A DNA stretch of 64,000 nt from Artemisia argyi (lineage: Eukaryota; Streptophyta; Magnoliopsida; Asterales; Asteraceae): contig CM060704.1 in the NCBI GenBank assembly GCA_030686995.1, positions 110,428,542 to 110,492,541 on the forward strand, in the 5' to 3' direction. Both the position numbers and the translations under genes were made by a program. Positions 21,744 through 32,603 of the stretch are shown one piece after another. A model generated the notes under the pieces. It made no database searches. It was not told the DNA's origin and saw only the letters and a list, made by a program, of their open reading frames with translations. Position 1 is the stretch's first letter. Every line of letters begins with the position of its first letter.

Positions 21744-23078
21744 CTAGAAAGGGGTTTGAATAGTTTACCGACTTGTTTTCTTTAGTTATAAAATTTTCTT
21801 TTTGAAAAACTTAGATTCAATTGTAGATGAAATCAATTAACACCAATATGAACACAACACTATACTAACACAAATATGCAATAAGTAAGTAAAGAGAAGA
21901 GATGGAAAGATCAAACCAAGACAACGAGATTTATAGTGGTTCGGTCACGAAGCTCTTCTTCGCCCTACTCCACTCCCCGAGAATCCGACTCGAAAGTTCT
22001 AGCACTATATCAACAAGACTCCCTTCAGGCAGAGAAAACCGTACAACGTCGCTTACGTTATTTTCTGACACTAAGCTAGATGTCGAGTACTAATCTTAGC
22101 TAGTACCAATCTACCACGATCCACACGATCCTAACTTACTACACGATCAACACGATCCTCACACAATCTACACGATCCTCACAAGATCTACACAATCCTC
22201 ACAATATACTCTTGATTCACCTGATCAATACTATATCACTTCAACACTTAAGAGATCCCCAAGATCTCAACAAGATCATAATTATCAACACAATGACTAA
22301 GAAATACTAATACACTTGATGTATATCAAGATACAATCAAGTAGAAAACTTGTAATGCAAGTGCACTACTCTATGACACCGACACCTTGTATCTTCTTGA
22401 TACTTTGTGTTCTTCTGTTGACTAGTAGAGGTATGTAGATGATTCTTGGTTGGATGAAAGAATCACTCTTAAACAAAAGAAAACTAACTAATGATCAAAG
22501 GAGAGTTTAGGTGATTGAGGATATGACTACAGAAAGTTAAGTGTGTGAAAGGATAGCCAAAATCTGGGAAATGAAGTGGTATTTATAGAATCTGGAAATT
22601 TGACCGTTTTAAGAGGACGGCACCACTAATTGTCACACGGTACCAGTAATTTTAGTGGTACCGTGGTACTGTGCCAGATAAAAACGCTCCATATTTTGTC
22701 TTTAGTGGTGAAATTTTATTTGGGAGAGTTTGGAGCTGGTTTGGGTAAAATATAGTTGTTGGGGATTTTTTGAAATGAATTTCCCAAATAAAACATTTCT
22801 TTATATTTCAAAAATAATTTGTAAAATTTATTTTTGAAAAGAAAGTTTTGTCAAGCTAAAAATGTGAAGTTTTAAACACATGTTCACTTCATTGATCATT
22901 TGTCAAGTTGTAAATTTTTTGTTTCATACCTAGAGTGATTAACGTAGAAATCGGATATATCGACTAAAAACTTGTTTACGCTAGTTTTGACGTAAGATGT
23001 TTTTACATTTTGTTATCATCAAAATCTAGAGATATCGAAATATGAGAATAACGTTTTTAGACATTATTTGCATCAACA
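21735..23078 (-). repeat. 3' LTR of a SIRE/Maximus-like copia element
   Basis: Read on the minus strand it starts TGTTGATGCAAATAATG directly after a purine tract (CAAAAAGGGGGAGAT, 23079-23093), a layout well known in SIRE-like copia elements, and ends in CCCCTTTCTAGTTTCCCACA. A short array of ACACGATCCTCAC units lies at 22110-22200. It interrupts the copia pol remnant at 19869-21743. The left limit could shift by a few bases. Confidence 0.6.
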
Positions 23079-24008
23079 ATCTCCCCCTTTTTGATGATGA
23101 CAAAACATAAACTCATTTTATGTGAAAAACTAGTTTCGACAAGATTTTAGTATGAGTTTATATCCCACTTCTCCCCCTTTTTGTCGAAGCAAAAAGACTT
23201 GCAAAGCTCCCCCTTGATATATACTCTCCCTCATTTGGAGTATACTAAGGAATCGAGCAATGGTTATTGCTACAAAACAAGGTTAGATGACATATATACA
23301 ATATCTAACAAGTAGCAATTAAGACAAATATCCAACCATTTAACAAAGAGACTAAGTAGCCAAATAAAAATAATCCAACCATAAAGAGAATAGAAAGAGA
23401 AAACAATCCCATGCGTTCATTAATAAAAGATCATGCATATAGTATGATTACAATAGCTAGACAAGTAGACAATGACAAGAAACATGTGACATTCTCAAGT
23501 GGCATTGAGGTCCTAAGATTTGCTTCTTGACTTCTCAAATGGGTTCCTAAGGTTTTTATTGATGATGACTAAACATAAAAGTTTAGTTGCTTGGGCTATT
23601 GGTTGGAGGAGGAGGTGGTATTATAGGTCCTTGAGGTGGTGTCAAGATATGTTCAAGGTAGGAGAACATAAGGCCCAATTCATCTCTAAGATGAAGGATA
23701 AGGTTTCGGTTGTGATGACAACATGCACAACTTAGGCTATGTGGTTCAACTGGGTAAAGAATGGGACGACCCATTAATGATTGTGGTGGTGGAGATGTCG
23801 AAGATGATGATGATGAGTGGCAGGCTCAAGAGGAGTTGTGGGTGATAGTGTGAATGTTAATGCCAAAGGTTGAGGGGGATTAGGTGCTAAGGAAAGTGTT
23901 GTTGCCCTAATTGTGGATGATGAAGATGAGGTTTGCCTAGTTGATATGGTTTAGGAAGGAGCAAGTTAAGTTGAGATGGATGAAGTTGAGTTGGAGTTCA
24001 CTGGTGTA
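23079..24008 (-). mobile_element. Internal 3' region of the SIRE-like element
   Basis: Several CTCCCCCTT tracts (23083, 23170, 23208; purine tracts on the minus strand) are typical of the long 3' non-coding part of these elements. Around 23520-23990 the minus strand reads as low-complexity Ser/Thr/Pro/His-rich frames with stops, possibly a decayed extra coding region. No recognisable domain. Confidence 0.4.
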
Positions 24009-26505
24009 TGAATGTCTAAGCCAAGAGGCTTGAATAAGCACTTGCTTATTTTGGAACTGAGACAGAAAATGGGACAACCTTTTAAGGTGGTTTCAGGTGG
24101 GGTCCACTGAGTCTAAGGTCAAATGGTTGGTCAAACCTTGAAGCCTGCCAGGAGGGGGTTGAATGAACCCAAAATGGGTTAGAGGGACCCACTGAGGTGG
24201 CCACAATGAGCCACCAAAGTTGGTGGTATGGCTGGGTGGTCTGTGCACAGGGCAAGGGTTTTGCCCTGCAGCCTACTTTGAGGGGTAGTTTAGTCCACAA
24301 GAAAAATTCACAAAAATGCAACAATTGTAGGAATCAAGAGTTCAGCTGGTAGATTATACACCAACAAGTTTCAAAGTCTAAAACCCAATACAAAACTCTA
24401 GAAAATTCATACCATTTTTGGTTTTTCTGAGAAGATACACTTTTGACTTTTTAGAAAATTTGAGTATTTGACTTTTATGACTTTTGATTGCTTCTATTGA
24501 TCTGAAAACATGTTAATAGGCTAGAAAAAAGATTGATTTTAGTTAAAACAACACTTTGTGCTAAGTTGAGAAGGACTTTGGACTTAAAATCCCACACAGT
24601 TAACTGTGTGGGTGAGATTGCTTGTGATTTTGACTTTTTTACTAATAGCACTTGGTTTTTATGGTTTATTTGACCTAAGACAACCTAAAGTAATATGCAT
24701 GAACCAAGGATTCCAACTGTAACACAGGAATCAGTGGGTAAAACCACTGATCCAAACACTCCTTATCACAAGCTCAAATGAAACTTTTCAAAGTAAATCA
24801 CTAATTTAACTTATCCTACTGAATGAAAAGAGCATAATATGACATAATAAACTAACATAAGCAGATAAACAACAATTACAACAACAATTACCCAAGATGA
24901 CTAAGATTCAAGTTTGACAGTCAAATGAGAAAATTAGAGAACAATGGATTCCAACACTTAACCAACTGATTTCAGTCACTAGTTACTCTAAATTGGACTT
25001 AATAAGAACACTTAACTCATAATTAAACTAAGACAAGCATTTAAATGATGAAAAGCAAAATTGGGATCAATAAACTCACAAAGTGTTTCCTGCTTAAACC
25101 AAATGAACCCTGAACCATACACCAAACCTAATGGTTCCCATGAACCTCTAAACCACAGCCATCCATTATACACTGTGCTCCTTGCTTGTCTTTTTCTTTT
25201 TCACAATTTTTTTTTATTTTGTTTTTATTTTTCTATTATTTTTGCTATTTTTCTTAAACTTGGGTAAAAACCATTCCACAAACTTGGAAAACTTAGTAAA
25301 ACAGGTACATTTGGTGTTATAAAGGTATACAAATATTTAATTACTACCAAGGATCCTTGTACAAGAAATTTAAATTCTTAAATAAACTTGAAAAGTGCAA
25401 ACTGTAGTTAAACTTCAAAACAAACTTTTCATTAACTAAAAAAAAGATTACAATAGTGATATAATGACTGAATTTAACTAAATTACACACCTACATACAT
25501 TCTAGGGCTCAAATGAGCATTCCTATATATAACGAGATATAACTTGACCCTCTCTTCTTCACATGGCTTTCTTTTTGAATTTTTTATGTCCCAGTGGGTC
25601 CCTTGTTGACCAGAGACCAAATCCCCATCGTTCAATTAGCATTTGAGCCATCCTAGCCTTTGATGGGATTTTTGCCGCCAAAACACAAACGGGCAAAATT
25701 AGTGGTGTGGTTGGGATCATTTAATGGAGTGGTGGTAGGGGTTGGTTTGGTTGGTGAAGTGCATTAATTGTGGGGGGCTATAGGTGAAAAAGGTTGAGGA
25801 GGAGGGGGGAGCAGGGGCCTGGTTTTGCGTTGGGGTGTTTGGAGGGAGAAGGAGTTGACCGGGGGTTTGACTGGGGTGGTTTTATTAATAAAATGGGAAG
25901 TGGGCCTGGGAGTGGAGTGGGCTTGGGGATGGTTTTGGGCTTGGGGTAGTTTTGGGTTGGATTTGGTTTTGGTTTGGTGTTAATAATAAAAAAGGGTCCG
26001 TTTGGTTAATTGTATCACAAGGACCAATTTTGTAATTTACCAAACTTTGAGGACTGAATTTGTAATTTTCCCAAATTGCTACCGAGGACCAAAGATGCTA
26101 AGTACCATAATTCCAAGAACCATTTTTGCCATTTTCCATTTTTTAAAATTCCCAGGGACTTAATTTGCCATTTTTGAAAGTACAGGGACCAAATGTGTAA
26201 TTTTGGAAAACTTATGACCCAAGTATAATTTTTTGTGATATTTGACTTTCAAAACCTTGGGTTGACTTTTCCTTTCAAAATAAATGCATAGGGACTATTT
26301 TTGACAAGTTTTGAAACTCGGGGGACTGAAACTGCCAATATTGCAAACTTTGTACGTTTTTTATTTGTTTTTGCTCATTTTGCATTTAAAACACATAAAA
26401 CACAATCCCTGGGATAATTTAAGTATTTTGATAACTTTTTGATTGTTTTTGTATGTTTTGGCAGTTTAAATACGACAAAAATGATGAGTGTTTGAGCACT
26501 CATCA
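24009..26505 (-). repeat. Athila-like LTR or LTR fragment
   Basis: The right end, on the minus strand, starts TGATGAGTG-CTCAAA-CACTCATCA, the same terminal hairpin layout as the LTR at 26650. A 200-bp block (24080-24300) resembles 62615-62820 in the LTR at the right end of the window. The left limit, with GTGTA before it against GTATA after 26505, is a weak candidate target duplication; the LTR may instead be truncated on the left. Confidence 0.5.
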
Positions 26506-26510
26506 GTATA

Positions 26511-26649
26511 CTAACAAACAAGGGAATACAATTAGCAATTATTATTATATGAGGATTAAAGAAATAATAGTAATTCACCCATCATGTTCTTCTCAATCTT
26601 GTCACACATGATCTTAAGGTGATCATTGTACACTTCAGGACAAGATAAG
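26511..26649 (-). other. Coding-like scrap on the minus strand
   Basis: Reads LSCPEVYNDHLKIMCDKIEK from the right edge downward. It may be a piece of the retroelement interrupted by the neighbouring LTR. Not recognised further. Confidence 0.3.
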
Positions 26650-28284
26650 TGATGTGTGCTTATTCACACATCATTTTTAGGCCTTAAATCAGACCAAAAA
26701 TATCAAATACTAACCAAAAATGCCAAGAGAATGTGTGTTTTTGTATTTGTGTAAGTGCAGGTACGGATATGTGAAAAATGGATAAAAACAAAGTCAAAAC
26801 CGACAAAAACGAGCACGAGAATGGAAAAAGGTCAAAAGCTAGAGCCAGGGAAGCATAATGATCAAAGAAAGCTCAAAATGTCAAGAAAAGTCCTCAGAGA
26901 TTCTTAAAGATTCAATATTAGTCCCTGGTCAAAGTATGAAGAGATTGGCAACTTTAGTCCCTGTACTTCCAAATAATTACAAAAATAGTCCCTTGGAGTA
27001 ATATTCGAAGAAAAGTCAAAAGAAGTCCTCCATGATTCAGAAATGTCAAGAAATACCCTTGGAAGATTAACATATTTGGTCCCTGAAGTTTGCATGAATA
27101 ACATATTGGTCCTTATGATATTACTACTCCAAAACCTTACAAATTACAACCGGATCAAACAAATACCCATCCCTCAGAAGCCCAACACCCTATTAACCTT
27201 GTACTCGGTCCACTCCCATTACCCTAGTCAAATACCCGGTCAACACAAACCAAAATAATAAAACACCACCCAAACCAAATTACCCGCGCCCTAATTCACC
27301 CCCAAATATTACCAGGATGAACCCTAGTTACTATTCACTGCAATTAATCCAATTTCACCACAATTAAGGGTACGGAGGTCATTGTACGAGTGATTCTAGA
27401 AGACCCTGACATGGCAGGCCTGCCATGTCAGCAATCCGTGTGAGAATGCGCGTCAAATGATTGGGTAATCATTGATCATACGGCTGAGGATTGAAGATTG
27501 GGGACCAAGGGTAATCTGAGGGTTGATATCTCTCCAAGGAAACACAAATGCACCCTGGATCAGTGACATGGAATGCTAGAAGGATCCAAGCTCTCCTCAA
27601 CACTCCTATATATACCCCTTTGTATCACAGAGCTAGTGTGTAGGTTTTTATTAAAAAGTTTGTTTTAGTTTTCTGTCTTTCAATTTTTATTGTAATTTCC
27701 TATTTTTCAAAGTATTGTACTCAATTCCTATTAATACAATTTAGCTTTTATTTTATTATTCTCAATTGTTTCTGTTGAATTCTTATTTTCTGTTTCATTA
27801 GTTAAATATTTAGTTTGTTTCCAATTATAATTTCAGTTTATGTTCACCTTATATTGAAAAACCAAAAAAAATCAAAAAAATAAAAAAAAATAAAAAAATA
27901 AAATAAAATAAAATTAGTTTTAATTCATTTCAACTTAGCTTCAATAAGCTTTATGAGTTTGATATAAGCTTATATAAGCTTCATAGCTTACTATGAGCTT
28001 GTTTTGTGTCTTAAATTTCAAAATTCCAAAATAGTCAACTGTGGTCAAACTTGGGCTTATTACAATAAGCTGAGCTTATTTTGAGGAGTAAAGGCAGCCA
28101 ATAAGGAGCTAATTGGCCTGTCAAAAGACAGGCAAGCTTAGTGAACCCCCTCTGTTGAGCTGAGGGGGCTTTTGCTTGTAAGTTTCATATTAATTTTCAT
28201 TTAAATTGCATATCTAATTAAGCAGTAGTGTAGTTACCTTTATTATTATTTGTTTCTGTTTCTCAATAGCATTTGCATCATAAT
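26650..28284 (+). repeat. Outer Athila 5' LTR, first piece
   Basis: Starts TGATGTGTG-CTTATT-CACACATCA, a hairpin at the LTR tip, and aligns closely with 59833-61000 of the 3' LTR up to 27805. Relative to the 3' copy it lacks about 12 bp near 27062. A polyadenylation/TATA-like zone is seen at 27606-27630. The LTR is interrupted at 28284 by the ARID element. Confidence 0.85.
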
Positions 28285-28678
28285 TGTGGCACAATAATTA
28301 CTTAGAATGTTGTTTAGACTATATTATATATGTATTGTATGTATTTAAATTCATATGGGTCGAATATGTTTAGTATGGGCTGGGTTGAAACTTAACCCAA
28401 ACACCCCGTTAAGTTTATGACAGTTATTTTATGGTTAAGGTAGTTATTCATGAAACGTTGTATTGGTCTAAGAATAGTCACAACGTTTCATCATGATATA
28501 TAGGTCTAGAATCGAGTCATTGTATTTATCCTTTTACAGTTATATAAAAGTTACATTTGTATTATCAAGTTCTTGTTTGATTTCATTTACTGTTTTATAG
28601 AAACGTGAACATGGTGAATTACAAACAGATTCTCAAACATAATTGGCTCCATTCTAAACCTGTGAAACCGATTCAACA
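28285..28678 (+). repeat. 5' LTR of the ARID element (394 bp)
   Basis: Begins TGTGGCACAATAATTAC and ends CGATTCAACA. A TATA box TATATAAAAG lies at 28541-28550, so the transcript would start near 28575, in front of the gene. Identical by eye to 30270-30663. Confidence 0.95.
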
Positions 28679-28679
28679 T

Positions 28680-28691
28680 TGGTATCAGAGC
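28680..28691 (+). promoter_or_regulatory. Primer binding site (initiator Met-tRNA)
   Basis: TGGTATCAGAGC, complementary to the 3' end of plant initiator Met-tRNA, one base after the 5' LTR. It is the usual primer for Ty1-copia reverse transcription. Confidence 0.93.
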
Positions 28692-28709
28692 TCATGTTCT
28701 GATTCCTGG

Positions 28710-30212
28710 ATGGAGCCATCAAAATACGATGCCACAAACACACCACAAAAACAACCCATTCAAAATTCAAAAAGAAAAATCTCCCCAGAAGGAAAGAAAT
28801 TACTGAGAGAAAAGGTACAAGAAATTGTGTCTTATAATTCTACAAAGATGCAAAAGGAAAACAAGAATGATGGCAGTTACAAGAGGAAAGATAGAAGGCC
28901 AAAGTGTTATGCATGTAAGAAACGTGGGCATGTGGTCAGAAACTGCCCAAAGAAACTCGACAAACAACACAACATCCAAAACACTGCAGAAACTTCAACC
29001 ATCTCATCAAATATGAACCCTTCATACCCAACGAATCATGGAAAGGCAAAATATCAAGAACAAGTGCACGTTCTCACAGATTATATGGTTGAGGGGACTG
29101 AAAAGGAAAGTTGGGACAATATTTGGTATGTAAGTTCTGCATACAAGCGACACATGTCTCCAATGAAACATTTGTTTAGAAGGATGTTCAAGAGATTCAA
29201 AGTGGAAGGAGTAGAAGAGGACGAAAGGAAATTCATTGTTTCGTATGGTGTGGGAGAAGCAGTTGTGGGCACTGGAGATGGAGAGATCATAATGGCAAAC
29301 GTCTTATACACTCCAGAAATAACGTTGAATGTATTAAGCATGGAACAACTTGAAGAGCAAGGATTCATTGTGACGTATGGGACAGATCGATGCAAGTTAA
29401 AATACATGTTTGATAGTTTTGAGAATCATGGAATCAAAGAAGATATGATGAAAGAACAAGATGATGAAAGCATAATCACAAGCCACAGCAGATTTCTTGA
29501 TGACTACTTCAAATCGTTGGAAATTGAAGAAGAATGTTCACTGATTAAAGGTTTAGAAGAATTGAAAATGGATCATCAGGAAGATCATGATTATATAGAT
29601 CATGATTACATGAGTTTGAATGGCACGTTGTATGCAATGAAGGTCAATACTTTTCCCAGGTTTATTGCTTTTATGAATTTGATCAAGATAGACAAATTAG
29701 TATTTGAAAATTGGGAAGTGTTGAGTAAAAGGTTTCTAGAGATGCTTGAATGGTTTTATTTGGGTTTTATGAGGCAAAGTGCATTAGGAGAATTACCACC
29801 CACCATTGGTGTAATAAAAGTGGATATGTTAGGATTGTACAAATTTGTTGATGAATTGGGTGGATACATGAATATTACTTTCAACAACAAATGGTATCAA
29901 GTTGCAAGGCTCTTAGGATTGGCAGATGAAGAACAAGAAACAGTGAAAGAATGTTATAAAGAGTATATTGGATTGGTGAAAATTTATTTTGAAGATGCAA
30001 TAAGAGCAAATCTAGGGAAGGTAGGAAGTGATGAAAATGATGTTGTAGCATGCATTAGACCACAGCCGGATTCAGATTTGGAAGATGCAATGGATGTAGT
30101 TGATGAATCACCAAAGAAGAAGATCAAGATTGAAGGAGAAGAGGCCATGACAGTGAGCAACAAAACAAGTGACTGCACAGAAGAAAGTGATGACTTTGTT
30201 GTCATTATTTGA
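28710..30212 (+). CDS. Zinc-knuckle / protease-like / ARID fusion protein of an LTR element
   Basis: An intact frame of 500 codons from the ATG at 28710, 19 bases after the primer site; the frame is open further upstream into the LTR, but earlier starts would have to translate the primer site. Domains in order: basic region; CCHC zinc knuckle (residues 66-79, C-X2-C-X4-H-X4-C); a copia protease/pre-integrase-like part (about 136-228), where WYVSSAYKRHM has Ser where the catalytic Asp is expected, followed by LYTPEITLNVLSMEQL; an acidic His/Asp linker (about 265-305); an ARID-type DNA-binding domain (about 332-430) with LPPTIGVIKVD, LYKFVDELGGY and KWYQVARLLG; an acidic tail with the basic patch PKKKIKIEGE (near 468), a possible nuclear signal. 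No capsid, RT or integrase. Likely binds AT-rich DNA and nucleic acid; its role in the element is unknown. Confidence 0.9.
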   Translation: MEPSKYDATNTPQKQPIQNSKRKISPEGKKLLREKVQEIVSYNSTKMQKENKNDGSYKRKDRRPKCYACKKRGHVVRNCPKKLDKQHNIQNTAETSTISSNMNPSYPTNHGKAKYQEQVHVLTDYMVEGTEKESWDNIWYVSSAYKRHMSPMKHLFRRMFKRFKVEGVEEDERKFIVSYGVGEAVVGTGDGEIIMANVLYTPEITLNVLSMEQLEEQGFIVTYGTDRCKLKYMFDSFENHGIKEDMMKEQDDESIITSHSRFLDDYFKSLEIEEECSLIKGLEELKMDHQEDHDYIDHDYMSLNGTLYAMKVNTFPRFIAFMNLIKIDKLVFENWEVLSKRFLEMLEWFYLGFMRQSALGELPPTIGVIKVDMLGLYKFVDELGGYMNITFNNKWYQVARLLGLADEEQETVKECYKEYIGLVKIYFEDAIRANLGKVGSDENDVVACIRPQPDSDLEDAMDVVDESPKKKIKIEGEEAMTVSNKTSDCTEESDDFVVII

Positions 30213-30269
30213 AAGAATTTCAAGCACAGCAAGATGGAAAGCATCAACATTCAGTAATTAGGAAGGAGA

Positions 30270-30663
30270 TGTGGCACAATAATTACTTAGAATGTTGTTT
30301 AGACTATATTATATATGTATTGTATGTATTTAAATTCATATGGGTCGAATATGTTTAGTATGGGCTGGGTTGAAACTTAACCCAAACACCCCGTTAAGTT
30401 TATGACAGTTATTTTATGGTTAAGGTAGTTATTCATGAAACGTTGTATTGGTCTAAGAATAGTCACAACGTTTCATCATGATATATAGGTCTAGAATCGA
30501 GTCATTGTATTTATCCTTTTACAGTTATATAAAAGTTACATTTGTATTATCAAGTTCTTGTTTGATTTCATTTACTGTTTTATAGAAACGTGAACATGGT
30601 GAATTACAAACAGATTCTCAAACATAATTGGCTCCATTCTAAACCTGTGAAACCGATTCAACA
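30270..30663 (+). repeat. 3' LTR of the ARID element (394 bp)
   Basis: Exact offset copy (+1985) of the 5' LTR, no difference seen. Preceded by the purine tract AGGAAGGAGA. Confidence 0.95.
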
Positions 30664-30668
30664 ATAAT

Positions 30669-31143
30669 TAGTTTACTAGTAGCTTATTGCATCATTGCTC
30701 ATAGTAGCATTTCATTTGAAGTATATTGTTTCATCATACACTGCTTCATTGGTTAGATCTTGTTTCTGTGTAGCTTTGTGTTTGAGATCTGTGTGATTGA
30801 CTCATTCTGCTTATTAGATCATAGTTGATACTGAGTTGGTGTTTGGAATTGGATTGTGGTTTAGTTGTTACATATAAGTTCAATTCTGTCACTTATAGGG
30901 GTGTTTGGATTTGAGTGGATTGCTGGTATTAATAGTGTTTCATAGGGTATATTTGGTTTAGACATCACACTTAGGTTATAATTATGCTTAGTCAATCAAA
31001 AGTAGGTTATAACATAAAAAAGTCAAATTAGCTTTAAATTAGACATAGCAGTTAGTAAGCTAGGATAGATAGTTTGCATAATCATTCTAATAGTTGCATA
31101 AGCTTGTGTTTTAGCTATTTTCACTCATACACTAGGTTAACAT
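30669..31143 (+). repeat. Outer Athila 5' LTR, second piece
   Basis: LTR sequence between the ARID element and the next insertion. It begins after the target copy ATAAT and ends with AACAT (31139-31143), the target duplication of the next element. Rich in AT and short TAGTTTG/AGTTGG words; no gene. Confidence 0.75.
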
Positions 31144-32563
31144 TGATGCGTGGAAATTGCACCAGGCTTTACCTCTCGAGGGATCTCGAGAAGCTTACAA
31201 CCCCCAGCAGGCAGTGTACCTGATCGTTGTAGTATAGTATAGTGACAAGTACCGGGGGATTGATCGTTCAACTCAGGAATAGTGTCGCTAGGATTAGAAA
31301 GCCTAAAAAGTAGGTCTAGAGGTGAGGGATGATTCTTTTTGTATTTTTATGTTTTTATGAAAGCAATTAAAAATCTCAGGTATTGGAAGAGTGGGCGGAA
31401 TTAGTTGCTATTCAACTAACCCAATAACTAAGATGCAATCAAAATAAAATAACAAAAATGAAAATAAACTAATTAAGCTAATGTGGTGTGAACAATAGAT
31501 GGGAGAATTGTGTTTACTTAGATTTCACTACTCCCTAGATATCTTTTACAGGTTAATTACTTGTTATAGTTGCGTGGATGACGGGTTATATTCCTTAATA
31601 CCAATCATGGGGTGGCGTACTTACTTCCCCAATTCTATAAGCTCCTACTTCACTCCTATGTCGAGCCTGCAAGAAGCTCCTAACATGGGATCACTAGAAT
31701 TCGCTCATGCATTAAATACAACCATAAAAACCTAGTACACATCGGTTCATGTTCCTTAAGATGTTCAAGCAAGTTACACAATGGAGATCTGCCAGTTTTC
31801 TTAAGCCTAACATTGAAATCATTCATCCATTACAACTATAAACAAGCAATCAACCTATAATCAACATCTAGGTTTCATTACATCTAAGCAAACACACAAA
31901 AGATCTAGCCTAGCATGTTAAAATCAAGACAAGTGTAAGATATATTCAAACAACACATAGACATATTGAATGAAATGAAAGGATACTTATCTCAATTGAA
32001 CATGAAGGGTTTCAAGGGGTGAAAACCCTTGAAAATACTGTTACAAACGAGCTATGATTTATAAAGTTCAGCCCTAAAATTCTCCACACAAGTTCCTCCT
32101 TAATGAATGAAAATTAGAAAAGTATATACAGATTTCAGGAGGTGACGGCGTCAAGAAGAAAGTTCTGACGCCGTCATCTCGCCGCCAAAAATCTTCTCGG
32201 ATTGCCTAGATCCAGATCTGACGTCGTCATGTGTAGTTCTACTCTAGGCCGTCACCACTTTTACTCTTGACGGCCTTGTTCTGACGCCGTCACGTTTTAT
32301 CTGGGCCGTCACCAAAAATGCTCTTGACGCCGTCATCAAATTCTTCTTGACGCCGTCAGGTACTGTTCCCAGCAAGGAAAGTTAAGACTTTGCCGTTTTT
32401 TTCACTTTTATGCTCCAAAACGTCCAAAATGCTTCCTTTTCCAGAATTCACTCCCAAAGTACCTAAAATCACAAAAGGAACGATTTAGGGCAATATTTGA
32501 TCAAATAAATTCCAATTCCGACTTAAATGACCCCCTAAAAACGGTTCATTTTTTGCCTCATCA
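31144..32563 (-). repeat. 3' LTR of the gag-protease element
   Basis: 1420 bp, closely similar to 37767-39174 with small indels. Contains a cluster of TGACGNCGTCA palindromes at 32141-32362. Confidence 0.92.
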
Positions 32564-32581
32564 TATACCCTTACACTTGAG

Positions 32582-32603
32582 ATTTGCTTGTCCTCAAGCA
32601 AAT
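32582..32603 (-). other. Hairpin with AGGA loop next to the 3' LTR
   Basis: Sense (minus) strand: ATTTGCTTG-AGGA-CAAGCAAAT, a perfect 9-bp stem, followed by the purine tract AAGTGTAAGGGTA and the LTR. See the findings for the related hairpins. Confidence 0.8.

Larger units (their letters stand above)
28285..30663 (+). mobile_element. Non-autonomous copia-type LTR element carrying an ARID protein gene (2379 bp)
   Basis: Two 394-bp LTRs (28285-28678 and 30270-30663) that read as identical, a perfect 5-bp target duplication ATAAT (28280-28284, 30664-30668), a primer site for initiator Met-tRNA and a purine tract AGGAAGGAGA before the 3' LTR. The only gene is the zinc-knuckle/ARID protein at 28710-30212. 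Reverse transcriptase, RNase H and integrase are absent, so it must have been copied by enzymes of another element. Identical LTRs imply a recent insertion. It lies inside the 5' LTR of the outer Athila element, on the same strand. Confidence 0.93.

Noticed and set aside
31499..31735. 78-codon frame repeated at 38096-38350 (84 codons), apparently conserved.
   Set aside because: It is present twice only because both lie in the two LTRs of the same element; no domain and LTR copies are expected to be alike.
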